The notes beneath the pieces were generated by a model that worked only from the letters and a program-made list of their open reading frames with translations, made no database searches and had not been told where the DNA came from. From NCBI GenBank assembly GCA_963971305.1, contig OZ020309.1:16795001-16859000 (forward strand): a DNA stretch of 64,000 bases. Direction: 5' to 3'. This DNA comes from Arcuatula senhousia (Eukaryota > Mollusca > Bivalvia > Mytilida > Mytilidae). Made by a program: the position numbers and the translations under genes. The first letter of the stretch is position 1; each line of letters opens with the position of its first letter. Below, in pieces: positions 11,866 through 23,185 of this stretch.

Positions 11866-12531
11866 CTGAAGATGAGAAGGTAAACTAAAGACTTTTTACA
11901 CCAATCTTAACATTCTTTCATTAATACATGTATATTGGAATTATTAATATATGGCTATACTTCCATGCAAACAAGAATATGTCCACAAGATATTACCAGG
12001 GAGAAATTCAGAATTTAGGTTAAGGGTGTGCATTTTTTTTTTGCCAGGATGAAGGGCAAATTTTTTTGTGATTTTTGTGTGGATTTTATGCTAAAAAGGG
12101 TAATTTTTTGCTGGTTTTAGGGTTGGTGCGAGTCCCCTCTATACCTGGGCCTGATAACGCCCTATCTTGCAACATTTTTTTCTCCGGCATATACCAACCA
12201 AGAAGTAGATTCCAGGAGTATAATTCTATGATATTTTTTTGTATCCTTACATGTATATCCTGATGTATTTGTGTATAAGTTTCATGGTGATATTATACAA
12301 GTAACTTTGTCCTATAAATAAACCAATAACATCCCCCTTTTCCTGAGGTCGATCAACCATGAAAGTATTGAGACAGGTACAATATTATCATGCTTTTTGC
12401 TGAAAAAAGAGGGTCAGCCTTTTCATGCTTCAGTGGTTTTCTATTGATTCAACAAGAAATTTCATTTTATATGAGGGGTCAGGGCCCCCCTCCCAGTCCC
12501 CTAAATTTGTCACAGAGAAATTCTGAAGTAC

Positions 12532-12678
12532 CTTGTATCTAAACCCTCTTTGATGATCTTTTTTTGCTGTTGGTAAGGAGCTATTATACCAATCTCCTTC
12601 TGGTTCAGTTTAGTTCTCTGCATCAAAAACTCACACAACTCAATGGTAAATTCTGCCTCTGTTGAGTTAATAATGGCA
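12532..12678 (-). CDS. SETX: Senataxin exon B', distal copy
   Basis: Splice sites and phase as in exon B, but 3 nt shorter: the Ile codon in FLIMQRT is missing, giving FLMQRT. The reading frame is kept. Confidence 0.82.
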
Positions 12679-12767
12679 CTGTAATTAAAACGAAACAAAA
12701 GTTGTACAGATATGGCGTGCTTAATGTTAAATTCATAAATTTTCATATATGTACATTTAATGAGATA

Positions 12768-12962
12768 TACTATAAAACGTACTTATTTTCATGAGTTATT
12801 TATTTTCACAGATTTCGTGTTCAAGCATTTTTCACAAAATGAAAAACCGGCCATATGAAATGAATAGAATAATGGGCAGAATTTGTGAAACTTAGTACAC
12901 ATTAACTTGGGTGAAATCGTAAAATTGTGAAAGTACCAGCGAAAATAAGTACATTTACAGTA
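12768..12962. mobile_element. MITE-like inverted repeat (duplicate at 17850-18044)
   Basis: The left end TACTATAAAACGTACTTATT and the right end (...AAATAAGTACATTTACAGTA) are inverse complements with few mismatches. It lies in the intron after exon A' and is carried along in the duplicated block. Confidence 0.65.
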
Positions 12963-15031
12963 TTAATTTATTATATAAGTATCATTCAGATCATTGTCAA
13001 ACTCAAAATTCTTTTGAAGCTCAATGGAAAACCCCCATTTTAAATTCTTTCATGATGGTCTGTGTTCGCAGTAATTGTAATTGCACCAATATAACCAAAA
13101 TATATGGAAACTACACTAAATAATTATGAGAGGTTTAATTATGAGACGATGATAAAAGAAATGTTGAAGTAACTATTTTCAGACATTTCAGACATAAACT
13201 AGAGGTAAAGAAAAAAATATCATGAACAAATATACAACAATAATCAGAAAAAATAATCACGAGGAACAAAGAAAACATATGAAAAAGAAACAGGTTGAAA
13301 TCCTCAAACTAGTTTACACTTACGTGCGAGTACTAATTATATATAGAATTGGAATATACATGTAGATGCATGCATGTACAGTCTTAGTTACAAGAATTAT
13401 ATGTGAGAATAAGATAATACATTTCAATTCACAATAAAAAGCTATGCTGGGTGCAGCATGATACGACCACAACATGTTGAACCCTGTATGTTTGCAGCCA
13501 TATATGGATTGTCAAATGCTTTGGACATGCAGCCCATGGTGGACTAACAAAGCTTTTTAGCACATGCATTCTTTGGGGTCCTTTTTGACCCCTTGTAGCA
13601 ATGTAATGGCACAAGATACTTCAAAACAGTTGTTACATTTTACTGACAGAACTTATTTAGGAATGCAATGAAAATAAAATGAACAAAATCAAATGAAAAA
13701 TAAATGTTCTACAGCAGTTTTATTTTAACCTCCATTTCACCCCTTTTGGCCCCTTTTCTCTAAAATAGTACAGTCAAGAAACCCCAAATCCAATACCAAC
13801 CTTCCTTTAGTGGTTACAAACATCAATTAAAAAATTATATAACAATTGGTTCACTACAACTTAAGTTATCGCACAGACACCAATGTGTCTACAGACAATG
13901 ATGACAACAACGACAACGAACATCGCCATATCATAATATGATCGCAAAATTTTTTGTTCGTATAAAAAGTTTAGTAAAATGTAAAACTAAAATCTACATG
14001 AATTTAAAATTTGGATTTTACTTATAAAAGACATATAAATAATGCCACTAGTCTAGCACACTTATATGTAATGACCTTACCGATGATTGGTTTCTCTAAA
14101 GGCAGAAATGCAAGCATAAAAATGAAATGAAATCTTCCAAGAAGCATCAAATTTAAGCACAAGACAAAAGAAGTAGAAATGTTAAAACATTAAATTCTTC
14201 AAGAGCTATTTTAAACATTGAATACTGTGAGCAAGATCACAAAAAGACCCCCCCCCCCTCTTCAGCTTTCATATTGGACTCTATATTGCTAAAAAACTTA
14301 AGTCCAATTATCTCCCCTGAATGCTATTTGAGGGCAATGCACATCTCCATATGGTAAACGTACTTATGTAAAGTTTCATCAAAATCATTTAAGCCTTTGA
14401 AGCAGTTTCAAAGCAGTTGTGCTTATGTGGACAGACAAGGGTGAATCCTATATAACTCCCACACTTTGTTTGTGGGGCATAATGATTCGATTGACTTGAC
14501 AAGATGAAACAATGAGGTTAGCATAGATGAAGTATCTACTGATGTAGAAGCAAAACTTTCAAAGCAAGGGTTAATTCTATATATCACAATGTAACATAAT
14601 ATTGTCTGAATAATGAAATTTTAAACTTAATGGTAAAGTTCTTAATCATAATTTGGGTTCCAATTATGCATATTTAGGGCTAGTTTTTTCTATGCTTTTC
14701 ATATTCATATAATCTTTGGCCTTTCGGGTAGAGCACCTCTGAAGAGTCTTGACTATTCCAAACATGTGCAAGGGGTAACAGAATATATATTGCCTGAATT
14801 TGTTACAATTTTGATTTTATTTTGAACATATAATGTTATTGTGAATAGGTTCATCCTAAATTAAACTGTATTACACATGTTTATGATACAAAAGAAGAAT
14901 TTTAAACCAAACTTTCACTAGCAATTTAAGTCAAATCATAACATAAATGCCTAAACAACCCATGCAACCATAAAATGCTTTTACCAATGCATTTAAGGAG
15001 AATGCATCAACTGCAGTCAAATTATACCTAC

Positions 15032-15121
15032 CCACGTCGTGTTGTGACCTCTTGACCTTCTTCCATGTCAAACAAAATGTAAGGCTTTATCTGGAACTGG
15101 CCACATCGATCTTTTACAGAC
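15032..15121 (-). CDS. SETX: Senataxin exon A', distal copy
   Basis: Same length, acceptor and donor as the proximal exon A; phase 2 to 2. It encodes the same segment with Arg for His in the last codons. Splice sites are intact. Confidence 0.8.
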
Positions 15122-15204
15122 CTGTAAACACAAAATTAGTCAGAGACAAAATAGCCAGAATTTCATTCCCAGTCCCATACAGTAACTGCATACCAAATAA
15201 CAAA

Positions 15205-15570
15205 GGATGAGTGGCAATAAGACCCATTGTTGGCCCAAGATTTGCCAAGAAATTAAAACTGAGCATACAGATGCTTTGAGTTGATGAAACAATGATAAAT
15301 CATTAGGCTTAAAGAAAATGATAAGCTTGTGCCATATCAATTAAGCTGTCATGCCAATCAGTTAACTCAAAAAGCTATATATTAAAGATATTGCCCTAAT
15401 TTCATGGATTTTTGCTGATTTTCATACACTTTTGGGTCTGAAAGAAGGTGGGCGCATCAAAACAACAACTTCATACTGTGCAAAAATGTGTAAAATGATG
15501 AAATCCATCATTTCTGAAAGTTTGGAGTTGTTGTTTTCATGCGCCCAATGTTTTCTTAAGGAAAATATGC
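15205..15570. other. Filler between the duplicated blocks, with small hairpin element
   Basis: 366 bases are found only between the two copies. Inside, 15450-15546 is a 97-base inverted repeat. Its left end GGGCGCATCAAAACAACAAC matches the inverse complement of the right end with one mismatch. No open frame of its own; its right arm supplies the stop codon of exon E. Confidence 0.8.
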
Positions 15571-15710
15571 ACGAACTGCCGTCCCAGTCTAGCCTGGACA
15601 TTGAGGCAGGCATTGAACACCATGTTGTAATCTCCTGCTGTATTGACTTTCCTTATGACTTTCCTCTCTGCAGCATCTTCTATCAGGGTCTTCCAAGCCA
15701 CATCTCCTTT
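15537..15710 (-). CDS. SETX: Senataxin exon E, proximal copy: terminal exon with junction-made tail
   Basis: Acceptor ttgttttatag; 58 codons including the TGA at 15537-15539. It encodes WKTLIEDAAERKVIRKV and NMVFNACLNVQARLGRQFV, matching the conserved C-terminal end of senataxin helicases. The duplication breakpoint falls after QFV. The remaining ten residues (HIFLKKTLGA) and the stop come from the junction filler, and the stop lies inside the right arm of a small inverted repeat (15450-15546). The distal copy ends QFVT instead. Confidence 0.85.
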   Translation of the reverse strand, partial: KGDVAWKTLIEDAAERKVIRKVNTAGDYNMVFNACLNVQARLGRQFVHIFLKKTLGA

Positions 15711-16193
15711 CTATAAAACAATTTAATATATGGGGGTATATTGTTATGATATTTGCATGTTTATACTCAGAATCATATTTGTACAAAGCCCAATAATGTT
15801 GCGATAAGGTATTGCATAAGCCTGAAGGCAATCTTGACTTGGGACAAACAGATGAGGGGAACTGACTTCTGCTGTGGTTTCATTGTTGTCACTGGGTACC
15901 AATTTTTATGGATTTTGTGGGTCAGGTAAACCACAAAATGAAATTTGCAATAGATTTATAGAGTTTGAAATAATAACTGACCACCAGCCGGACATATTTC
16001 AATTCAGGGCTGGTTACTTTTCAGCAAATTTCCTACCCTGATGAGCATTGCTTTTAATAGAGAATTTGTTAAAACCATGTATTCGTGAAACCACAAATAT
16101 GAACTTTACTCCCAATCCTAAAAAATTCATACCCATGAATTTGAGTACTTTCGTAGAATTTTTTACCAAATTGAATAACTAATGACATTTTAC

Positions 16194-16281
16194 CTTTAAT
16201 GAATCAAGACACCCAATCACATACAGTGCTGACTTTCCTCTGGTCAGTGCCACATTCATCCTTTTATTGTTGGCAAGGAAC
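16194..16281 (-). CDS. SETX: Senataxin exon D, proximal copy: motif VI
   Basis: Acceptor catttacag, donor TTAAAG/gtaaaa; 88 nt, phase 2 to 0. It encodes FLANNKRMNVALTRGKSALY. 'RMNVALTRGK' carries the arginine finger of motif VI. Confidence 0.94.
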
Positions 16282-16836
16282 CTGTAAATGGATAAATGAA
16301 CAGCATCAACAGCACCATCTACACTTTAAAAGTCTCAACCAAAAATTTATCGTAAATCTTTAAGTAAACAAAGAATGTCAGTCCATGGGAAATAAGAATA
16401 TGCCCAAAAGATATAAAGCTCCATTTCCAACAGTTAGGACAGACAGACATACTAACCGACAATTGTTTCGACCATCAAACCTCCCAAGCATGTTTAAACG
16501 GGTCCAGCAGTTGTCTTCATTATGAAGTGAAGGTGAAGCATTTACTTCGACAGTGGCAGATCCAGAATTTTTTTAAATGGGAGGATCAACTTATAGTCTA
16601 TTAATGCATGGGGACCCAGGTCAATTTAGCAGAATTTCAGCACAGAAATAAGAAAATTATCAAATTCTACCCCCTGAACCATTCCCTTTGGATCAACCAT
16701 TAGCCTTTTTTTTTTACAAAATCCAACAAGTTTTTGTTTACCGGTAATTCCTTGACATTTTTGCCTTTGTTTTGTATTTTAAAAAATTATTCAACCCAGC
16801 TTAAAAATTTTCTACATTGTTTTTCATGTTACATAC

Positions 16837-16944
16837 CCAATTCCACCTGAGCTATTTTTAGCCCTCGTACAGCTTAGAATGATTACTTCCTTCTCCCGTC
16901 CCTGGAAACTGTCCACTGTATTAACTTCAATTTTGTCTAGTCTC
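16837..16944 (-). CDS. SETX: Senataxin exon C, proximal copy: motif V
   Basis: Acceptor tcatcttcag, donor AATTGG/gtatgt; 108 nt, phase 2 to 2. It encodes IEVNTVDSFQGREKEVIILS and CTRA. VDSFQGREKE is motif V, with the invariant Gln and Gly intact. Confidence 0.94.
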
Positions 16945-17610
16945 CTGAAGATGAGAAGGTAAACTAAAGACTTTTTACACCAATCTTAACATTCTTTCAT
17001 TAATACATGTATATTGGAATTATTAATATATGGCTATACTTCCATGCAAACAAGAATATGTCCACAAGATATTACCAGGGAGAAATTCAGAATTTAGGTT
17101 AAGGGGGTGCATTTTTTTTTTGCCAGGATGAAGGGCAAATTTTTTTGTGATTTTTGTGTGGATTTTATGCTAAAAAGGGTAATTTTTTGCTGGTTTTAGG
17201 GTTGGTGCGAGTCCCCTCTATACCTGGGCCTGATAACGCCCTATCTTGCAACATTTTTTTCTCCGGCATATACCAACCAAGAAGTAGATTCCAGGAGTAT
17301 AATTCTATGATATTTTTTTGTATCCTTACATGTATATCCTGATGTATTTGTGTATAGGTTTCATGGTGATATTATACAAGTAACTTTGTCCTATAAATAA
17401 ACCAATAACATCCCCCTTTTCCTGAGGTCGATCAACCATGAAAGTATTGAGACAGGTACAATATTATCATGCTTTTTGCTGACAAAAGAGGGTCAGCCTT
17501 TTCATGCTTCAGTGGTTTTCTATTGATTCAACAAGAAATTTCATTTTATATGAGGGGTCAGGGCCCCCATCCCAGTCCCCTAAATTTGTCACAGAGAAAT
17601 TCTGAAGTAC

Positions 17611-17760
17611 CTTGTATCTAAACCCTCTTTGATGATCTTTTTTTGCTGTTGGTAAGGAGCTATTATACCAATCTCCTTCTGGTTCAGTTTAGTTCTCTGC
17701 ATGATCAAAAACTCACACAACTCAATGGTAAATTCTGCCTCTGTTGAGTTAATAATGGCA
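17611..17760 (-). CDS. SETX: Senataxin exon B, proximal copy
   Basis: Acceptor taattacag, donor ACAAG/gtactt; 150 nt, phase 2 to 2. It encodes STEAEFTIELCEFLIMQRTK and IGIIAPYQQQKKIIKE. 'IGII-(A/T)-x-Y-x-x-Q' is the conserved strand before motif V. Confidence 0.92.
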
Positions 17761-20080
17761 CTGTAATTAAAACGAAACAAAAGTTGTACAGATATGGCGT
17801 GCTTAATGTTAAATTCATAAATTTTCATATATGTACATTTAATGAGATATACTATAAAACGTACTTATTTTCATGAGTTATTTATTTTCACAGATTTCGT
17901 GTTCAAGCATTTTTCACAAAATGAAAAACCGGCCATATGAAATGAATAGAATAATGGGCAGAATTTGTGAAACTTAGTACACATTAACTTGGGTGAAATC
18001 GTAAAATTGTGAAAGTACCAGCGAAAATAAGTACATTTACAGTATTAATTTATTATATAAGTATCATTCAGATCATTGTCAAACTCAAAATTATTTTGAA
18101 GCTCAATGGAAAACCCCCATTTTAAATTCTTTCATGATGGTCTGTGTTCGCAGTAATTGTAATTGCACCAATATAACCAAAATATATGGAAACTACACTA
18201 AATAATTATGAGAGGTTTAATTATGAGACGATGATAAAAGAAATGTTGAAGTAACTATTTTCAGACATTTCAGACATAAACTAGAGGTAAAGAAAAAAAT
18301 ATCATGAACAAATATACAACAATAATCAGAAAAAATAATCACGAGGAACAAAGAAAACATATGAAAAAGAAACAGGTTGAAATCCTCAAACTAGTTTACA
18401 CTTACGTGCGAGTACTAATTATATATAGAATTGGAATATACATGTAGATGCATGCATGTACAGTCTTAGTTACAAGAATTATATGTGAGAATAAGATAAT
18501 ACATTTCAATTCACAATAAAAAGCTATGCTGGGTGCAGCATGATACGACCACAACATGTTGAACCCTGTATGTTTGCAGCCATATATGGATTGTCAAATG
18601 CTTTGGACACATGCAGCCCATGGTGGACTAACAAAGCTTTTTAGCACATGCATTCTTTGGGGTCCTTTTTGACCCCTTGTAGCAATGTAATGGCACAAGA
18701 TACTTCAAAACAGTTGTTACATTTTACTGACAGAACTTATTGAGGAATGCAATGGAAAAAAAAGGAACAAAATCGAATGAAAAATAAATGTTCTACAGCA
18801 GGTTTGTTTTAATCTCCATTTTACCACTTTTGGCCCCTTTTATCTGAACTGTAGGGGCCAGAAACCCAAAATCCAATACCAACCTTCCTTTAGTGGCCCT
18901 TACAAACATCATTTAAAAATTACATAACAATTGTTTCACTACAACTTAAGTTATCACACAGACACAAATGTGTCTACAGACAATGATGACAACAACGACA
19001 ACGAACATTGCCAGATCATATTATGATCGCAAAATTTTTGGTTCGTTGAAAAAGTTTAGTAAAATGTAAAATTAAAATCTACATGAATTTAAAATTTGGA
19101 TTTGACTTATAAAAGACATATAAATAATGCCACTAGTCTATCACACTTATATGTAATGACCTTACCGATGATTGGTTTCTCTAAAGGCAGAAATGCAAGC
19201 ATAAAAGTGAAATGAAATCTTCCAAGAAGCATCAACTTTAAGCACAATACAAAAAAAGTAGAAATGCTAAAACATTAAATACTTCAAAAGAGCTATTTAA
19301 ACAATGAATACTGTGAGAAAACTCACAAATGGATAACTCCCCTTTCATATTGGTCTCCATATTGCCAAAAAAACCTGAAGTTCAATATCTCCACTGAATG
19401 CTTTTTTAGCACAATGCACTTCTTTATATGGTGTACTTGTTTCATCAAAATCATTTAAGCCTTCGAAGCAGTTGTGCTTATGTGGACAGACAAGGGCGAA
19501 TCCTATATAACCCCCAAACTTTGTGGGGCGTAATGATTCAATTGACTTAACAGGATGAAACAATGAGGTTAGCATAGATGAAGTATCAACTGATGTAGAA
19601 GCAAAACTTTAACAGCAAGGGTTAATTCTATATATCACAATGTAACATAATATTGTCTGAATAATGAAATTTGAAACTTAATGGTAAAGTTCTTAATCAT
19701 AATTTGGGTTCCAATTATGCATATTTAGGGCTAGTTTTTTCTATGCTTTCCATATTCATATAATGTTTGGCCTTTTGGGTAGAGCACCTCTGAAGAGTCT
19801 TGACTATTCCAAACATGTGCAAGGGGTAACAGAATTTATTGCCTGAATTTGTTACAATTTTGATTTTATTTTGAACATATAATGTTATTGTGAATAGGTT
19901 CATCCTAAATTAAACTGTATTACACATTTTTATGATACAAATGAAGAATTTTAAACCAAACTTTCACTAGCAATTTAAGTCAAATCATAACATATATGCC
20001 TAAACAACCCATGCAACCATAAAATGCTTTTACCAATGCATTTAAGGAGAATGCATCAACTGCAGTCAAATTATACCTAC

Positions 20081-20170
20081 CCATGTCGTGTTGTGACCTC
20101 TTGACCTTCTTCCATGTCAAACAAAATGTAAGGCTTTATCTGGAACTGGCCACATCGATCTTTTACAGAC
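20081..20170 (-). CDS. SETX: Senataxin exon A, proximal copy
   Basis: Acceptor gtgtttacag, donor CATGG/gtaggt; 90 nt, phase 2 to 2. It encodes SVKDRCGQFQIKPYILFDME, matching the 'F-x-PY-x-(V/L)FD' segment of RecA domain 2. It is the first exon of the duplicated block. The distal copy (15032-15121) differs by His to Arg near the end. Confidence 0.9.
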
Positions 20171-20402
20171 CTGTAAACACAAAATGAGTCAGAGACAAAA
20201 TAGCCAAAATTTCATTCCCAGTCCCATACAGTAACTGCATACCAAATAACAAATTTAGGGCTTGTTTTTTTCTATGTTCTTCCTTCATACTCATATAATA
20301 TTTGGCATTTTGGGTAGAGCAACAAGCTGTAATTAGTTGTTACCCTGAGAGACCCCATTCATAGTTCCCGGGAGGACTGTAACTCAGAAAGTCCTGGACT
20401 TT

Positions 20403-20640
20403 TGTGTGTGTGTGTGTTGGTGTTTAACGCCCTTTATCGACGCACTTGGGCCATGTAGGGCAGTCACTGTGTAATGGTGGAGGAAACTGGAGTACCCGGA
20501 GGAAACCACCAACCTTGGGCAGGTAACTGACAAACCTAATCACATACAGTTGGGGAAGTCCCTTTTTTGTTAAATACAAACGGGACTCGAACACCAGCTC
20601 AGAGGGGTTCGGCTAGTGATCGCCTAGACCTTTGGCTTAT
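20403..20640 (+). repeat. SINE-like dispersed repeat, copy 1
   Basis: Starts with (TG)n and GTTGGTGTTTAACGCC and contains ACTGGAGTACCCGGAGGAAA followed by 'ccttgggcaggtaactgacaaacc'. The 'GGAGGAAAC' core is widespread in marine invertebrate SINE-type repeats. It sits between exon 15 and exon A, exactly where a coding exon is missing. Two more copies are at 27183-27415 and 28363-28580. Confidence 0.6.
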
Positions 20641-20680
20641 AAAGTTAATTTGAACCCCTGTCTCTATATGGTATACATAC

Positions 20681-20810
20681 TGGTCTGTTTTGAGTTTGGG
20701 TGCATCCTGTATTGGGTGTCCAGGAATAAGACAGGATTTATTTCCTCGTATCGGAAGTGACTGAAGAATCTCTCAAACAAGGACTGTCCAAAACTTTTCT
20801 GTGCTGATTT
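20681..20810 (-). CDS. SETX: Senataxin coding exon 15: QYRMHP motif
   Basis: Acceptor tttttttcag, possible donor ACCA/gtatgt; 130 nt, phase 0 to 1. It encodes SLFERFFSHF and NPVLFLDTQYRMHP, the conserved segment at the start of RecA domain 2. The family continues with [D/E]I-x-x-FPS-x-x-[F/Y]Y, but here MHP is followed by NSKQT. No exon with the FPS segment is found before exon A. The phase at this donor (1) does not fit exon A, which needs 2: direct splicing gives a stop within three codons. So this exon's 3' end, or the exon after it, is lost or rearranged. Confidence 0.85.
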
Positions 20811-21255
20811 CTGAAAAAAAAAAAACAGATCATAATCAAAAAGCTATTACACTTCTTATATCTAAGTGTGTCCCTTTTGTCTAGCCTTAAATAATGTAAC
20901 ACTAACCTAACTAGTCAAGTAATACTGTGGAAAGTCTTCCAAATGTCCCGAGTTCCACATTTCTTTTTTAATTTGTAATGTCTTGTAACTTGCTTTTATA
21001 AAAATTCCTTTTGAACAATAACAGGGCTGTCAAAACGACAAAGATCAAAGGCGGCAAACTAAAGATCAAAGGAAAATGCTGCCGATTTGGTAAAAAAATG
21101 TGCGAGTCTCACGGCAATTGCATGAGACTTGACAAGCCTGCAATAGCAAATAACGTTTTTTTTTCAAAAGGAGTGATGACATTTAAAAATTTATAGTCAC
21201 TGTCAACTAAAAAAGTTTGATGACTAATTTATTGCCTGATTTATATTTAATTTAC

Positions 21256-21363
21256 CTGAGATAACACTGTAGGAGGAAGTTGCTCCGGATCCCCAACCAA
21301 TATAAGTTTACTGGTCCCATATTGTAGAGGAATCAAGGTGTCTAGTTCTGTAGCTTGAGAGGC
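21256..21363 (-). CDS. SETX: Senataxin coding exon 14: motifs II and III
   Basis: Acceptor aaatttgtag, donor TCTCAG/gtaaat; 108 nt (36 codons). It completes motif II (VDE-ASQATE) and encodes LILVGDPEQLPPTVLSQ, the motif III signature of this helicase group. All catalytic residues are present. Confidence 0.95.
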
Positions 21364-21591
21364 CTACAAATTTTTTTTATAAAAGAATGCAAAACCAAAT
21401 ATGCAAATTAAGCTAAATGTGTGTAAATAACAAATTCTTTCCATAGTAAGAGCTATATGTATATAACCTTACATTCTTTTTTTTTCAAATTCATTGTCTA
21501 TTTAATTAAACTGATTTTAACTGTATCATGTGTATATTTTCATGTCAAAAATAAATTAAGCTTTCGATTTTTGCAAAATGCAGCAAAAACA

Positions 21592-21801
21592 TACTGTGGA
21601 TTCATTATTTTCGTGGATATCAATTTTCATGGTTTAATGAAGATTGACAAGTTTGTGGATTCTTAAATTCATGGTTCTTGAAATTTGCAGCATACAGGTC
21701 AATGATGAGTTTCCTTTTGTGGTGTATCAATTTTCATGGTTCAAAGCAACAAAAAAAACCACGAAAATTGATACCACACGAATAATGATGAAACTGCAGT
21801 A
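21592..21801. mobile_element. MITE family 'TACTGTGGATTC', copy 1
   Basis: Inverted ends: TACTGTGGATTCATTATTTT at the left against AATAATGATGAAACTGCAGTA at the right, with CGTGGATATCAATTTTCATGG repeated inside in both orientations. Related copies are at 40463-40673 and about 59400-59609. Confidence 0.7.
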
Positions 21802-21899
21802 AGCAATTTATAGATTACAAAGGTAACATTGTTACACAGTTTTTACTGATAAGCAAGACTGGACTTTAATCTTTCAAAATTTTAAGAGGTCATTTAGGC

Positions 21900-22190
21900 C
21901 TAAAATAAATGTCACAGCCAGCATCCCAAGCATTTTGCTAAGCATCATTTGGTGGACTTGTCATACCAAAAAGGTTGATGTGGCACTTGTCTGTAAGCAG
22001 GAATGGTTTTTGATAATTCTGTAAGTGGTTTTTAATGCAGAAAATATAGGACACAGCCAGCATCCCATGCAGGCATTATGCTTAGCATCACTAGATGCAC
22101 AAGTGACCTACTACACCAATATGGTTGATGTGGCACTTGTCTATAAGAAGGAATGGACTTTAACCCGTCTTCTGTAAGTGGATGCTGACA
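21900..22190. repeat. Two partial units of the 'catgcattgtgcttagcatcac' tandem family
   Basis: Two tandem units (from 'gtcacagccagcatccca') of the family arrayed at 28805-29912. Decayed, without the terminal parts. Confidence 0.6.
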
Positions 22191-22253
22191 CCAATGATAG
22201 GGGTATAACATAGGTCCCCCTCACTTTGTGAGATGAGCTTAAATAACTGTTAC

Positions 22254-22430
22254 CTCATCCACAATAATACAGTTAAAGCATGACCTCCTGATCTGTGACC
22301 CCACATAAGGTGCCAGGATATTCATAAAGCCAGGGTTACCAAATGAGTTCAGGGTACCACAGATAACATGGGACTTCAGTAACACATTCTTCCTAACTTT
22401 GTCTTCTTCATCACGGGTCAACCTCACTGA
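22254..22430 (-). CDS. SETX: Senataxin coding exon 13: Walker B start (motif II)
   Basis: Acceptor tactttcag, donor GATGAG/gtaaca; 177 nt (59 codons). It encodes VLLKSHVICGTLNSFGNPGF and ends with CFNCIIVDE. The intron cuts motif II between VDE and ASQ of the next exon. 'A-x-V-I-C-G-T-L' corresponds to the conserved strand before motif II. Confidence 0.93.
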
Positions 22431-22523
22431 CTGAAAGTAAAACAAAGCTTCTTGAGATAGAGAACACCTTAGGGAAATTTTATGCAATTAGGTTCATCAG
22501 TTACCTGCCTAAAAAGGGCATAG

Positions 22524-22815
22524 AGCCAAACACTACCTGGCTTCACTGATTAATCTCCAACTGTTTATACAATCATTAGGTTAATTAGGGTAATTCAAGT
22601 TCATTTCACAGTTTTACCTGTAAAATTGATGTCTTCTTTATCAAGAAACCCCTTAAACACCGGAAATATTTAATTAAGGAAAAAATATCTTTATCAAAAT
22701 TGATATTTTTCTCAAGTTTTGAAAAAGCAGGAGATAACACAAAAAGTTGGGAGGTCAGGAGATGGGTAAAAAAGTCAGGAGATTTTGACTCCCAGTGGGA
22801 GAATCACATGTATGC
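22524..22815. repeat. Dispersed repeat, pair with 39135-39395
   Basis: The two copies share 'acctggcttcactgattaatct', 'aactgtttatacaa', and an end rich in 'gggag' ('agtcaggagatttt...gggagaatcac'). About 80% alike by eye. No coding sense. Confidence 0.65.
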
Positions 22816-22845
22816 TCTTTAAGTACCTCATTGATGGTCACTTAC

Positions 22846-22926
22846 CTTATTTTGATGTCTTATATCAGCCTCCAAATCATCTTTCATTTTCTGCCATTTA
22901 GATATTTCACTCTTTAGTTTTCCTGC
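22846..22926 (-). CDS. SETX: Senataxin coding exon 12: prong helices
   Basis: Acceptor aaatttcag, donor AATAAG/gtaagt; 81 nt (27 codons). It encodes AGKLKSEISKWQKMKDDLEA, a charged helix continuing the prong region. Confidence 0.83.
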
Positions 22927-23185
22927 CTGAAATTTTAGTAAACTAAGCATGAGTTAAACACATTATGATCTGTACTTCTTAAATTATTCTTAAATAAGTA
23001 ATTACATGTATAGAACAAATATCAAATGCTGAAAAATAAGGACCTAAAAGCTAAAAATAGTCTGATTTCCTAAAGCAAAATTCCAAAATCACTAAACACT
23101 ATGTATGCTTTTACCAAACAAAAGCAGAAACACTTAAAAACACAAATAAGATGATACAAATAGATTTGTTAGCACTAATTTAAAA

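Larger units (their letters stand above)
10495..15204. repeat. Tandem duplication, distal copy (4.7 kb)
   Basis: The block carries senataxin exons A'-E' with their introns. It matches 15571-20253 in the same orientation with an offset of about 5.05-5.08 kb. From 10495 to about 13675 the two copies differ at only scattered bases. From about 13675 to 14560 they differ much more, with several indels. The breakpoint at 10495 lies in coding sequence; the one at 15204 is intronic. Confidence 0.95.
15571..20253. repeat. Tandem duplication, proximal copy (4.7 kb)
   Basis: The block carries senataxin exons A-E and joins the rest of the gene at its right side. Immediately right of 20253 lies a further fragment of about 75 bases (20254-20330) that resembles internal sequence of both copies (near 14675 and 19725). 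The right junction is therefore itself rearranged. Confidence 0.95.

Noticed and set aside
15422..15613. 63-codon minus-strand frame over the duplication junction
   Set aside because: Out of frame with exon E and made of the hairpin filler; no family support.
10495..20253. Tandem duplication as a pure assembly artefact (both haplotypes joined)
   Set aside because: Not fully excluded, but unique junction filler, a shared internal breakpoint in coding sequence and strongly uneven divergence argue for a real event.
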